DNA of 64,000 nucleotides. Source: Ziziphus jujuba. Its lineage: Eukaryota; Streptophyta; Magnoliopsida; Rosales; Rhamnaceae. The DNA is taken from positions 30,290,501 to 30,354,500 of the forward strand of contig NC_083380.1 of NCBI RefSeq assembly GCF_031755915.1. Reading direction: 5' to 3'. The first letter of the stretch is position 1. Every line of letters begins with the position of its first letter. The notes beneath the pieces were generated by a model. That model saw only the letters and a program-made list of their open reading frames with translations. It had not been told where the DNA came from and ran no database searches. This document shows, piece after piece, positions 1-11,789 of the stretch. The position numbers were made by a program, and so were the translations under genes.

Positions 1-1926
1 ACTTTCAGCTGGTGATAGTCGACATGGTGAGTCTCCTTATGGTAGTAGTCCAATTGATAATGTGAATGATGATGTGCTTGCCTCTCCTTGTACCGAAAAC
101 CATTTGGACATTCGACAGGATTCTACCGCAACCATGGCTGAACTTAGGGTTAACCATCGCTTCTCATCCGTCAATGCCCATGAAATCATTCAAATCAACC
201 AAATCTTTGCGAGTAAGAATGCACTACAGAAGAAGATTAGTCTTTATGCAGTACGGAAAAATTTTGAATTCAAGGTTAAGAAGTCAGATAGAGTCCGATA
301 TGAGGTTGTATGTGCAAACGACAATTGCATGTGGCGAATGCGTGCTACCAAACTACATGGTGATAATACAGAGGCCTTCATCATTAGGGCCTTCAAGGAT
401 GAGCATATTTGCTCTTTAAATATCATGAAAAGGGATCATCATCAAGCAACAAGTTCAGTTATCGGAGACATCATCCAGCCAATGTTTGATGGGATTTCAA
501 ACAATACAAACCTCGAGATATCGTGCATGACATTCGCTCTAATTACGGAGTAAACATAAGCTACAACAAAACATGGGCCGCTAAGGAAGTTGCACTATCA
601 GGTTTGTGGGGCACACCAGAAGATTCATATGCAAAACTTCCTTTATGGAGTCACGTTTTGAAGAGAAAAAATCCGAGCACGTTTACTCGAATTGAAACTG
701 ATGATCAAAACAGATTTTTATATTTTTTCATGGCACTTGGAGCTAGCATTAGAGGGTTCCAGCATATGCGGAGAGTCGTAGCTGTCGATGGAACTACACT
801 GAAGAATAAATATAGAGGTTTGTTATATATTGCATCATGTTTGGATGGGACACAATCAAATTTATCCACTTGCTTATGGAATAGGCCCTGGGGAGACGGA
901 TGCGGCTTACACGTGGTTTTTGGAGAGCTTTAAAGAAGTGTTTGGGGATGATCCAAATATAGCTTTTATATCGGATAGACACAAGAGCATTGCAAAAGCA
1001 ATATGTACAGTTTTCCCTTATAATCAACATGGCCACTGCACATATCATCTTGGTACAAATTTACGTGCTAAGAAGTTTAAAGGTAATGTCAACGCGATTA
1101 TATCAACTTTTAATGATGCAGCTAGAGCATATATTGTTGAGGATTTTGATAAGGCCATGCAGCTTTTAGAAGGGGTTAGTATTGAAGCTGTACAGTATCT
1201 TAAGGATGCAAGTCCTTCAAAATGGGCTAGATCACATTTTCCGGGCAATAGATACAATATAATGACAACTAACATTGCAGAGAGCATGAACTCTGTGCTT
1301 ATTGATGATAGGGATAAACCTGTTTTGCCATTACTAGATCACATTCGTGATGTCTTGCAAAGGTGGTGGTATGAACATCGAACTAACGCAGCTGTAATGT
1401 AAACTCCTGCTACTATTTGGTTGGAAAAAATCATGCAGGAGCGCTCAAATAATGGCAGAGGCTTACGTGTTATGCCAATGAACTTACATGAGTTTCAAGT
1501 TGTTGGCCATGGCATGTTCGTTGGAGTTGTTAACTTAGAAAATAAGATGTGCTCATGCAAGAAATTTGACATTGAGGGATTTCCTTGTGTCCATGTAATT
1601 GCAGCATGTAAGCATCGACATATTTCTCCATATTTCCTTTGCTTGGCACATTACTCAGTTGACTCACTCCGTGATGCATATTCGGAACCATATATCCATT
1701 TGGAGATAAATGTCAGTGGCATGCTCCAGATGATGTCATAAACCTGGTTGTACTTCCACCTCAAATTGGCAAACAGTCAGGAAGACTGAGAAAGAAAAGG
1801 ATTCAATCTCAAGGAGAGGAGCATCATCAATATAGATGCGAGAGGTGCAAACAGGTTGGTCACAGTAGCCGATCATGCTCCGCCGCCGTACCTCTTGATA
1901 GCATTACCAACCAACAGCACCACTGA
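1..1926 (+). pseudogene. MuDR-type MULE transposase, broken
   Basis: Remains of a Mutator-like (MULE) transposase; the 5' end probably lies left of the window. In order: a MuDR N-terminal domain (about 170-420), the DDE core with VAVDGTTLKNKYRG (~778-819), FISDRH (~964) and TNIAESMN (~1269), a SWIM zinc finger (CSC...CVH, ~1550-1595) and a CX2CX4HX4C zinc knuckle (1837-1878) before a TGA at 1924-1926. The frame changes near 500, near 850 and near 1700, and an in-frame TAA lies at 1400-1402, so no full protein can be made. The family acts in the nucleus, cutting and pasting elements with terminal inverted repeats. Its 3' end faces the 3' end of the Ulp1-type gene at 5495-9049, an arrangement that suggests both belonged to one element. 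Family call sure; element borders unknown. Confidence 0.93.
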
Positions 1927-2387
1927 AACGAAGGCCCATCAATCGCATGATGCTATATTCAGACAATGGGGCCATGTTATGCGGTATGCGTGTGTATGCA
2001 ATGTAGTTAGGAATGCAATTAGTTGCTCAACTGCATAACATGTGTTTTGGCATAATAGACGTTGGCTTTATGTGTTCTTTTGTTGTCAAATTCATCTGTC
2101 GTACTGTTTTGATAACATATCATTCCGTGTTCAGTTTTTGGTTAAGTTGTTTGTATGTTTCTTACTATTGCATGGATGATATTACTGCCCAATGGTAATG
2201 ACCAATGCATCATCGGTAATTGACATTTGTACACCATCGTAAAAGAATCACCACAACTCCATCTAGCAACTTCAATCACGTGTGTTCCAACCAATAACAT
2301 GCTAAATGTAGCATTATTAATGATAAATTCTGACAAAGTAAGTGATCAAACGGCATTAAAAAATGACAACGTTCAATATGTTTTTGA
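1927..2387. other. Non-coding stretch behind the transposase
   Basis: No gene is visible. Short scattered forms of the TCGGTAAT motif (2170-2240) resemble those of the array that follows, so this is probably still inside the MULE. Confidence 0.5.
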
Positions 2388-3182
2388 TTCAAAAATTACT
2401 GACAGTTTCGTCGGTAATTACCGAAACCCTAAGGCAATCACATTTTACCAATTTTTTGGGCCCCACAAGTCCCATAATGTGTGTTGAATGCAAAAACATG
2501 CAAAATATGGATTCTAAAATTATCCTAAGGAGAGAAAATCCAAAAATTGCTTAAAAAGTTCTCAAATTGGCCAAAAAAATATGATGACTGTATACTTTCG
2601 GTAATTCCCGAGGAAATCGTCGGTAACCAACACACACCCTCTGGAAAAATTTTCGACGGTTTCGTCGGTAATTACCAAAACCCCTATGGCAATAACATTT
2701 TACCAATTTTTTGGGCCCCACAAGTCCCATAATGTGTGTTGAATGCAAAAACATGCAAAATATGGATTCCAAAATTATCCTAAGTAGAGAAAATCCCAAA
2801 ATTGCTTAAAAAGTTCTCAAATTGGCCAAAAAAATACGATGACTGTACACTTTCGGTAATTCCCAACGAAACCATCGGTAACCAACATTTACCCTCTGGA
2901 AAAATTACCGAAGGTTTCGTCGGTAATTACCGAAACCCTATGGCAATCACATTTTACCAATTTTTTGGGCCCCACAAGTCCTATAATGTGTATTGAATGC
3001 AAAAACATGCAAAATATGGATTCTAAAATTATCCTAAGTAGAGAAAATCCCAAAATTGCTTAAAAAGTTCTCAAATTGGCCAAAAAAATACAATGACTGT
3101 ACACTTTCAGTAATTCCCGACGAAACTGTCTGTAACCAACATTTACCCTCTGGAAAAATTATCGACGGTTTCGTCGGGAATT
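2388..3182 (+). repeat. Tandem ~254-bp repeats, left arm
   Basis: Three units in one orientation. The landmark TTTCGTCGGTAATTACC recurs at about 2407, 2659 and 2913 and, altered, at 3168 (steps of 252-255 bp). Each unit has a GGGCCCCACAAGTCCCATAA block, a long A/T section and the palindrome-rich TCGGTAAT motifs. Short open frames here (for example 2547-2732 and 2802-2996) repeat with the unit and are not genes. Confidence 0.95.
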
Positions 3183-5166
3183 ACCAAAAGTGTACAGTCA
3201 TCCTATTTTTTTTGGAAAATTTGAGAAATTTTTAAGCAATTTTGGGATTTTCTCTCCTTATGAAAATTTTAGAATCCATATTTTGCATGTTTTTGCATTC
3301 AACACACATTATGGGACTTGTGGGGCCCAAAAAATTGGTAAAATGTAATTGCTTTAGGGTTTCGGTAATTACCGACGAAACCTTCGGTAATTTTTCCAGA
3401 GGGTAAATGTTGGTTACCGACGGTTTCGTTGGGAAAAATGTACAGTCATCGTATTTTTTTTGGCCAATTTGAGAACTTTTTAAGCAATTTTGGGATTTCC
3501 ACTCCTTAGGATAATTTTAGAATCCATATTTTGTATATTTTTGCATTCAAAACACATCATGGGACTTGTGGAGCCCAAAATATTGGTAAAATGTGATTGC
3601 CATAGGGTTTCGGTAATTACCGATGAAACCGTCGGTAATTTTTCCAGAGGGTATGTGTTGGTTACCGACGATTTAATCGGGAATTACCGAAAGTATACAG
3701 TCATCGTATTGTTTTGGCCAATTTGAGAACTTTTTAAGCAATTTTGGGATTTTCTCTCCTTAGGATAATTTTAGAATCCATATTTTGGATGTTTTTGCAT
3801 TCAACACACATTATGGGACTTGTGGGGCCCAAAAAATTGTTAAAATGTGATTGCCATAGGGTTTCGATAATTACCGACGAAACCATCGGTAATTTTTCCA
3901 AAGGGGATGTGTTGGTTACCGACGATTTAATCGGGAATTACCGAAAGTATACAGTCATTGTATTTTTTTGGCCAATTTGAGAACTTTTAAAGCAATTTTG
4001 GGATTTTCTCTCCTTAGGATACTTTTAGAATCCATATTTTGCATGTTTTTGCATTCAACACACAATATGGGACTTGTGGGGCCCAAAAAATTGGTAAAAT
4101 GTGATTGCCTTAGGGTTGCGGTAATTACCGACGAAACCTTCGATAATTTTTCCAGAGGGTAAATGTTGGTTACCTACAGTTTCTTGGGGAATTACCGAAA
4201 GTGTACAGTCATCGTATTGTTTTGGCCAATTTGAGAACTTTTTAAGCAATTTTGGGATTTTCTCTCCTTAGGATAATTTTAGAATCCATATTTTGGATGT
4301 TTTTGCATTCAACACACATTATGGTACTTGTGGGGCCCAAAAAATTGGTAAAATGTGATTGCCATAGGGTTTCGATAATTACCGACGAAACCATCGGTAA
4401 TTTTTCCAGAGGGGATGTGTTGGTTACCGACGATTTAATTGGGAATTACCGAAAGTATACAGTCATTGTATTTTTTTGGCCAATTTGAGAACTTTTTAAG
4501 CAATTTTGGGATTTTCTCTCCTTAGGATAATTTTAGAATCCATATTTTGCATGTTTTTGCATTCAACACACAATATGGGACTTGTGGGGCCCAAAAAATT
4601 GGTAAAATGTAATCGCCTTAGGGTTGCGGTAATTACCGACGAAACCTTCGATAATTTTTCCAGAGGGTAAATGTTGGTTACCGACAGTTTCTTGGGGAAT
4701 TACCGAAAGTGTACAGTCATCGTATTTTTTTGGCCAATTTGAGAACTTTTTAAGCAATTTTAGGATTTTCTCTCCTTAGGATAATTTTAGAATCCATATT
4801 TTGCATGTTTTTTCATTCAACACACATTATGTGACTTGTGGGGACCAAAACATTGGTAAAATGTGATTGCTATAGGGTTTCGGTAATTACCGACGAAACT
4901 ATCGGTAATTTTCCAGAGGGTATGTGTTGGTTACCGACGATTTAATCGGGAATTACCGAAAGTGTACAGTCATCGTATTGTTTTGGCCAATTTGAGAACT
5001 TTTTAAGCAATTTTGGGATTTTCTCTCCTTAGGATAATTTTAGAATCCATATTTTGCATGTTTTTGCATTCAACACACATTATGGGATTTGTGGGGCCCA
5101 AAAAATTGGTAAAATGTGATTGCCTTAGGGTTTCGATAATTACCGACGAAACCTTCGGTAATTAAA
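3183..5166 (-). repeat. Tandem ~254-bp repeats, inverted right arm, with 508-bp higher-order repeat
   Basis: About eight units of the same ~254-bp repeat, here in the opposite orientation (landmark at about 3359, 3608, 3862, 4116, 4370, 4624, 4878 and 5133). Units 3862+4116 and 4370+4624 match each other better than their direct neighbours: they share unit-specific variants (GGTTTCGATAATT in the first of each pair, GGTTGCGGTAATT in the second) at a spacing of 508 bp. With the left arm this forms a large inverted repeat centred near 3185. The open frames inside are by-products of the repeat. Confidence 0.93.
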
Positions 5167-5494
5167 TATTTTTGCCAATTGGAGAACATTTTTGGAACAT
5201 TTGGGGGCATTGATGAATGTATAATTTGCATGTTATTGCCGGAAACGCTCCATTAGTTGAGTATTTGGAGAAAAAAAAATGTTAATTCATATTACCAAAA
5301 GCGTTTCTGTAATTACCGATGGTGAATCAGGAATTATCCATGCACCATCGGTAATCATCTTTGCTTTAATTTTTATGACAACCAAGGAACTTCTTTTCTC
5401 TTTTTTTTTTTTTTCAACGGTTATCATTAGTAAAGATAGGTTCAGCATCTTAAGATAACATTAGTATCGAGTGTCATAACATTAAACATATGAT
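5167..5494. other. Non-coding stretch with degenerate palindrome
   Basis: No gene. At 5310-5360 TAATTACCGATGGTG and CACCATCGGTAATC form an imperfect inverted pair related to the array motif. A T-tract lies at 5398-5414. The downstream flank of the Ulp1-type gene probably falls here. Confidence 0.5.
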
Positions 5495-8400
5495 CTACAT
5501 TGAAAGTTTATTAAAGTACAAATCAACAGCATATTTTTTTCTAAAAAACATAATGTCTTGCGGACCAAATGAAGGATTGTCCTCACTACTCTTGTATTCA
5601 ATAAATTTTAAAGCGTAGACGCCACAATCACCCCTGCAGAATAGCATTAATGATTAGCATTAATGAAAACCAACCACGTGTATTTTCACACGTAACCACA
5701 ATAAAACAGCAGCAATAGAAGTTGTTTGAAATGACAACACATTCATACCCATTATCTTGGCAGGGTGCATCTTTGATCATGGTCATCGTGAATGGATCTA
5801 AAATGGGAGGCACATCTGGATTCTTCTCGTAATATCCCCCATCCCTCAATAGGTAAGGCAGCATATACGTAAGGCATTCCGCATTCTTCAACTCTTTATT
5901 CTGGACATATTTGTTTCCCATATTTGGATCGTATAAATCAATATGTCGGGCCTTCAAGTCCACACATGCTGCCAACCAATGCGCGCCTCCATTGTTGACA
6001 GGGATGTACACCTGCAAATTAGAACATAACCTCATTATCCACAAAATGGGAAACTTAGTGAGAATGTTTTTAAATATATGTAGGGACTTACATAATCACA
6101 TATCCGCCACGACACGCTAGGTTTGGGTGACTTCCCACGCACATAGCTACAAAGGGTCGCATCACATGAATATGTGCTACAAGATGCCTTCCATATGGGA
6201 TAACGCCCTTTGATGGATGACTGCCAAATAATGAAATATATACAATATAAAATATCATCAATATAACATTAAGCAACGCAGTAACATCCCATCATCTTAC
6301 CCAAAATAACACGTCTAATGTGGCACAGGTGTTGGTGAACATCTTCTCATTATCAAACCGCCTTTTTCGTATGAAATACAAAATAGTGTCAATATGCTGC
6401 AAAACCACATTAAAGGAAATAAGTAACAAGTGCGAGGTTATAAATAAAACATCATTCCAAACGTAGGAACACAATGATTTTACATGAACATAAAGCATAT
6501 AACTTACATCGGAATTCAACCATCCTTCAAAGGTAAGTAGCTCAGCAAAAAATTTCTTTCCCACTGTCATATAAGATGTACACATGGTTGCTTCCTTCGG
6601 TGCCACCCTATACCACTCATCGAACACCCTCTCCTTTGATGCATCAATATGTCGATTAAGATTAAATTTGACCTTCTTTTTGCATGGGTCGGTGTAAGGA
6701 GAGATGATGTGATGTGACTGTGGTAAACTCTACCGAATCGGCTTGTATCACCAACGTTATGCATTCGATCTTCCACCTCAATCTCAGCTGATTGGTCATG
6801 ATGTGGACTGTCAGCTGAAGCACCGATATCCCACCCGAAATGCAAAGGCTGATATGGCACCAAAGCCCAGGAATCCTCCGCATAGGGTCCTCCAGGTACG
6901 ATAGGCTCAAACGATGTAGTACAATCATCATCCTCCTTCCTACCATTGGAACCGTTTATGGGTGCATCAAATTCTTCGGCTTGCTCTCCAAAAGACGGTG
7001 CCATAAGGGATGATGGTCAAACCGAAGATGGCAGTGAATGGCTGTGCATATGATGCTCGGCCTACAAAACACAATGGTTATTTTGCAGTTCCCAAACTCT
7101 AACAACAAATAATTGCTGAATTACAATATATAATTTAATAATGCTGAAGCACTAAAGTAAAGTATACTAAGTTATCTAAATGATACCTGATGCTTTTGTT
7201 GGTCAATAACAGAACTAAGCATCTTCCTTAACACTGCCATCTCTTTATTTAATTCATCAAATTTTGCCTCTAAGCAAGCAAACTAATCAATATCAATATC
7301 CAAAACATAAGTCAACATATATTAGTACAACATATGAAATACAAATTTGCGTGCAAGTAACAATTGCATACCCTGAAATTAGCATCTGGAGGACCACTAG
7401 AATGCTCCTCAGCTTTGGACGCATCTTTAGCGCCAACTATTGGTGCTACAAGTGGAGGTGATGTGTAGCGAACTTCATGTATGTCAACTGCTATTGTTCG
7501 CCAATAATCCATAGTCTTCTCCTCATCGGTAGCATCTAACCTCCAGTGCACAACATACTACATGAAATGAAGAAAGGAAAAAAAAGTCAATTTGGAAATT
7601 GACTATGGTAATGTAACTTGAATGTAGTTATACCATGTAGTCTAAAAAAAATTTGCCTTACATTGCTATTTGAGGTGAACCAACTATGGACAGCAAAATG
7701 GTTCGGTTGCCTTGGAGTATGCCATCCAAGGATCCTCAGACAACGGGTTTCCAACCGGTCGGCAAATTGGTTACCAAAATCAGGGATTGCTTCAAACCCC
7801 CACAACTACAAAATATAAATTATAGGTTATTAAATATAATTTTTAAGTAAACACTACATGTATTAAATATATTACCATACCTTAAACACCAATGTAAAAC
7901 CTTTTAGGTCATAATACTGTGATTTATTCTTTACTGCACGTCCTCGTCCTCTATGCTGGAATGCATTGTGGAATCAGTTGATCGTCTCCTTGTAGCTCAG
8001 AATGCCCCAAGGGTAGGCATTAAATACCTCGAGATCAGCAACCAAATCAATGAATTTTTTATTTATTTGAACCTTCGGATCCATTCCGAGCACACCATGA
8101 ACTAAGAAATATAGTAATGCAATTCTTACAGCATCCCAATCATCCACAAAAAGTGTATCCTTGAATAGTTGTTCCAGTTCGGGCGGTTTCAAGTCAGTCC
8201 TGTCATCTAGCAACCTCGTGTGCAGCTTATTTCCTTTGGAAATTTGCATATCATACATCGAAGGGTACCACACTGCAGATCCATCGAAGTTAAACTCCAG
8301 TAATTCTGGATTGTTGGACACAACTTGTCTGCAAAGCAGGTGATGCACTACCTGACCAGAAAACCGGAGGTTCTTCATGTCAAGTAAGTGTCCAAAACAT

Positions 8401-9049
8401 GTTTGTCTATACTTTTCCAGCTGCTCACTTGTGAGGACACTTGTAATTACTTTGTTCGCTTCTATTGGATTCCCGAATGAATGTGCCCTAACTTTAATTA
8501 TATTGGCATCCTGCAATATCCGCTCCTTTGGAGCATTGATGGGCTGCAAAATGAATTACATAAATGGAACTGACATCAACGATTTAATCATACCCTATTT
8601 TTCCACCCTAACTTCATAATAATAATTTCCAACTAAATCTTAAGACACATGGGTTCACATTTTTGCACAAGTGGTAATTACCGATGTAACCATCGGTAAT
8701 CAACCTACAATGAACTAAAAAAAAGCCCGATGGCCTATCAGCAATTACTGATGGCCATCAGGTGAAGTTTTTCTTGAGTTTTCACATTCATGAATAAATA
8801 CTGACAGATGTCTTATCATTTACCGCACAAAACAACATAAATGAATATAAAACTTACCATATCAGATGGGGGAGAGGAAAGTGGAACGTGCCCTCGAAGT
8901 TTGGTGCTTTCCGTCTCAGCTTTGGATTTGTGCCTAGTAGTTCATCGACACTTAGAGTTGGGTGCTACTGTGCTACCACTGCGTCTCTTACTTTCCACCT
9001 TCTTAACTCCTTTCTTTGGTTGACGTCGCAAGTTCCTCTTTGGTGCCAT
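5495..9049 (-). pseudogene. DUF1985 + Ulp1 (C48) cysteine protease gene of MULE type, ten exons, disabled
   Basis: A transposon-carried relative of SUMO proteases. Exons placed by GT-AG signals and open phase: 9049-8858, 8543-7881, 7805-7662, 7557-7372, 7267-7187, 7061-6508, 6396-6301, 6220-6092, 6011-5749, 5633-5495. All introns are phase 0 except the last. The first exon is basic; the second carries DUF1985 (HLLDMKNLRFSG); the fifth looks like a short coiled coil; the last exons form the Ulp1 domain. The catalytic His is in GGAHWLAA and the Asp in DLYDP; joining the last two exons restores a Gln-containing CQDNG next to GDCGVYALKF with the nucleophilic Cys. Defects: TGA at 8942-8944, 7974-7976 and 7017-7019, and exon 7061-6508 is 554 nt, so it holds one frameshift (about 6680-6730). 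It converges with the transposase at 1-1926. Family call sure; exact exon ends inferred. Confidence 0.88.
8665..8765. repeat. Array-like TCGGTAAT palindromes inside the first intron of the Ulp1-type gene
   Basis: GGTAATTACCGATGTAACC followed by ATCGGTAAT, and then a weaker CAGCAATTACTGATGG pair, resemble the motif of the 2388-5166 array. They fall within the intron 8544-8857. Confidence 0.7.
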
Positions 9050-9360
9050 TATAAAGTACAACCTACAAATGTACATTGACAACATTAATAAACTTTTATC
9101 TACCTTTAACAACATTGTCAAATATTTATACATACATATATAAATATTCGCAATCCTCAATTTCATACGCTCTCTTCCTAACGATATTGTGTATGCCATC
9201 TACAAAACATTTACTGAACATTTACTGTATAGCAGTGTGTTTACTTCTAAATCTTTCTATCTTCTTCTTCTTTAATTTTTTCTTTTTTCTTTTTTGGATA
9301 TAAAATGTTTGCGTGTTTGCTTCTAGCTAACCATGTACCAAAAATTTTATGCACCGATCT

Positions 9361-9393
<33 letters not shown>

Positions 9394-11789
9394 CTATACC
9401 TTTAGAACCGTACTAACTCTGGAATTCTCAACTTCAATTCTAATTAATCATAAAGTATTTTTCTCTTATCTCCATGTACTGATTTTTAATAATAAATTAC
9501 CCTAGCAAAAAGGAAGAAGAAAAAACTTAAAAGAAAAAAGAAGGTCTGAAAAGCAACTAAGATTTCTAATGCAGCTATAGTCCAAAGTGGGGTTTTAATA
9601 AAGCAACCCACAATTGTGGCCAATTATGATGCTACATGCAGAAGCAGATAAAGTGAAATATTGAAATGACTGAAGAGGAAGTAGTCAATTCACCCAAAAT
9701 AGAAAAATAAGAAAGTGAAGTATAGAGGTGGAAGACTAGATAGAAGCGACACAACAGACAGATTGTTATAAGCCAATCAAAAGCAGCCCTTAGACTGTAT
9801 ATATACATATCATATTCATGTTATATTTAATTATTTCTTACCATACAATATATGTCAAAAAAATGTGCACAGAAAGTTGCAGACTATAATCTGAACATAT
9901 AGGTTAAGCTGGACTGCAACATGTCCACCACTTTTATATGAGTATGTCAACTAATGTAGCTACATCTCTTCCCCATACTGCTTGTGTTTAACCTGATTTG
10001 GTTATAAAAGCTCAGACCTACCGACACCTATATATGCTATACAAATCATTCACTTCATATTTATTTTATCTGTATACAAATCTAAAAATAAATATAATTA
10101 GTTTCCTAAGGGCCAAGTACATTTTTTAAAAAATTCTTCTTTTCAAACCACAAAAGCAGTTTTCTAGACAGAGTTTGAGTATCATGCACTAGTGAGACAA
10201 CACCTTTAGCTTAACGATTTAAACTTTGATCAGGGTAAAAATCCTTATATCCCTAAGTTGTAACAAATACATATATGTACATATATTATATTTTTTTATT
10301 ACAGACTAACATTATTACAAACTAACATTATTCTTCATCAAATTCATTGATTTCCCTGCCTTCATCCTTTATTATTTTCCATGCTCAGGGATGTCGATGG
10401 AACCAAAAAAAACTTTTTTTATAAACATTTTCAGAAAAATTTAAAAATATTAAAAACGACATGTCATCTGGGTGTCCTTCATCCCAGACGACATGTCGTT
10501 CAATCCATCTTCAACCCTTGTCCGGGTCGACCTGAACCCGCCTAAACTAGTCCCGATCCGATTATTAACCCGGTTATTTCTTCCACCTCCGGCCACCGTT
10601 CAAGGCCAAACCGGTCCCATTTTTTTCCTCTCTTCATTTCCTACTAATACCCAATATCAATCTATCCTAAAACCTAGGTTATAATCACTTCCATACGAAA
10701 ACCTAAATCTTCAAAAATTCCACATTTTTAACCGATTCTAAACACTAAACACAAATCACAAGTTTCAATGTCTCATTGTACTAAATTTGTAAGTATTTAA
10801 CGGTAAGGCAATAAATAAACACAAAAAATAAAAATAAAAATAAAAACGCACACTCCACGGCAAGGGAACAAATAAACACAAAAACAAATCCACACAAAAA
10901 CAAACCCACACATGTCCCACGGCAACAAATAAACCAAAATATTCAACCAATTACCTCGGACAGTGCTGAGATGAGATGCACTTTTGTTCGGCTTTTCCAC
11001 AGCAACTTTGGTTTTTTGTATTTGTGTGTATTCGTGTAAAGACAACTCTGTTTAGAAAAAGTTGATTTTTGTTTTGTTTAAAATATAATAGGATACATAA
11101 GTATTTTTTGTTTTGTTTGAAGGTTACAATAGATATTGAGGGGTAGAACAAAAAAGATATCAAGTGAGGGGGCAAAAATCATTAACCTCGTCCCTATGAG
11201 GGTATTGGGCCAAATTCCCCATATAATTATGCTAAAATATTTGGGTTTGCAGCGGTTGAAGCAAGGGTGCAACCCAGACCATTTGTGGTGAAGTTGGTGC
11301 TCTGAAATTGATGGGACCAAGCCATCAAAACTGGTAGGGTCTCAGCTACCTTGAAATTGATTGGTTTGTTTATCATGTCAGGATCTAAGTCACTCAAAGT
11401 GAATCTTAAATTGTAACAACTTGTGTGGATGTTTATTATACTTTTTTTTCTTATTTAAACAGAAGGTTTTTTTTTTTTTAATTAATGAGCTGTTATGTTA
11501 TGACTTTTATTTATTTCCATTAGCTAGCAAACTTGTTTTTACTTTTTCCTTTTTTCCCAAATAAATATCCAATTTAAATATTGCATACTAAATTATGGAC
11601 ATACATAAACACGAATACATAGGCTTAAGTGCAATTTAGTATCTCGCAGATTTTAGTGTTTGCATACCTAATATCCTCAAAACAATATAACATATAAGTA
11701 AAGCAATTAAAAAGTAATCTAACAAGAGCGTATGTACATAGGAGTTGGAAACGAAAAAGAAAACCAACAACATCGAAAGCAAAGATAGT
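9050..11789. other. Intergenic, no gene seen
   Basis: AT-rich DNA with no supportable gene. It holds a (CT)n(TA)n microsatellite near 9360-9393, A/T tracts, and a GC-richer patch at about 10480-10640 (CCGGCCACC, AACCCGGTT) resembling the leader of the copia element at 21060-21230. The right border of the MULE should lie in or near the first part, but no terminal inverted repeat was recognised. Open frames here are short and unconvincing. Confidence 0.6.
10455..10500. repeat. 18-bp-stem inverted repeat
   Basis: AACGACATGTCATCTGGG (10455-10472) and CCCAGACGACATGTCGTT (10483-10500) pair with one mismatch around a 10-base loop. The core ACATGT is itself palindromic. No role is evident. Confidence 0.8.

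Noticed and set aside
2388..5166. Regular repeats with near-constant spacing that could suggest a CRISPR array; several short conserved frames.
   Set aside because: Whole ~254-bp units are repeated with no unique spacers, in a plant genome. The frames repeat only because the DNA does.
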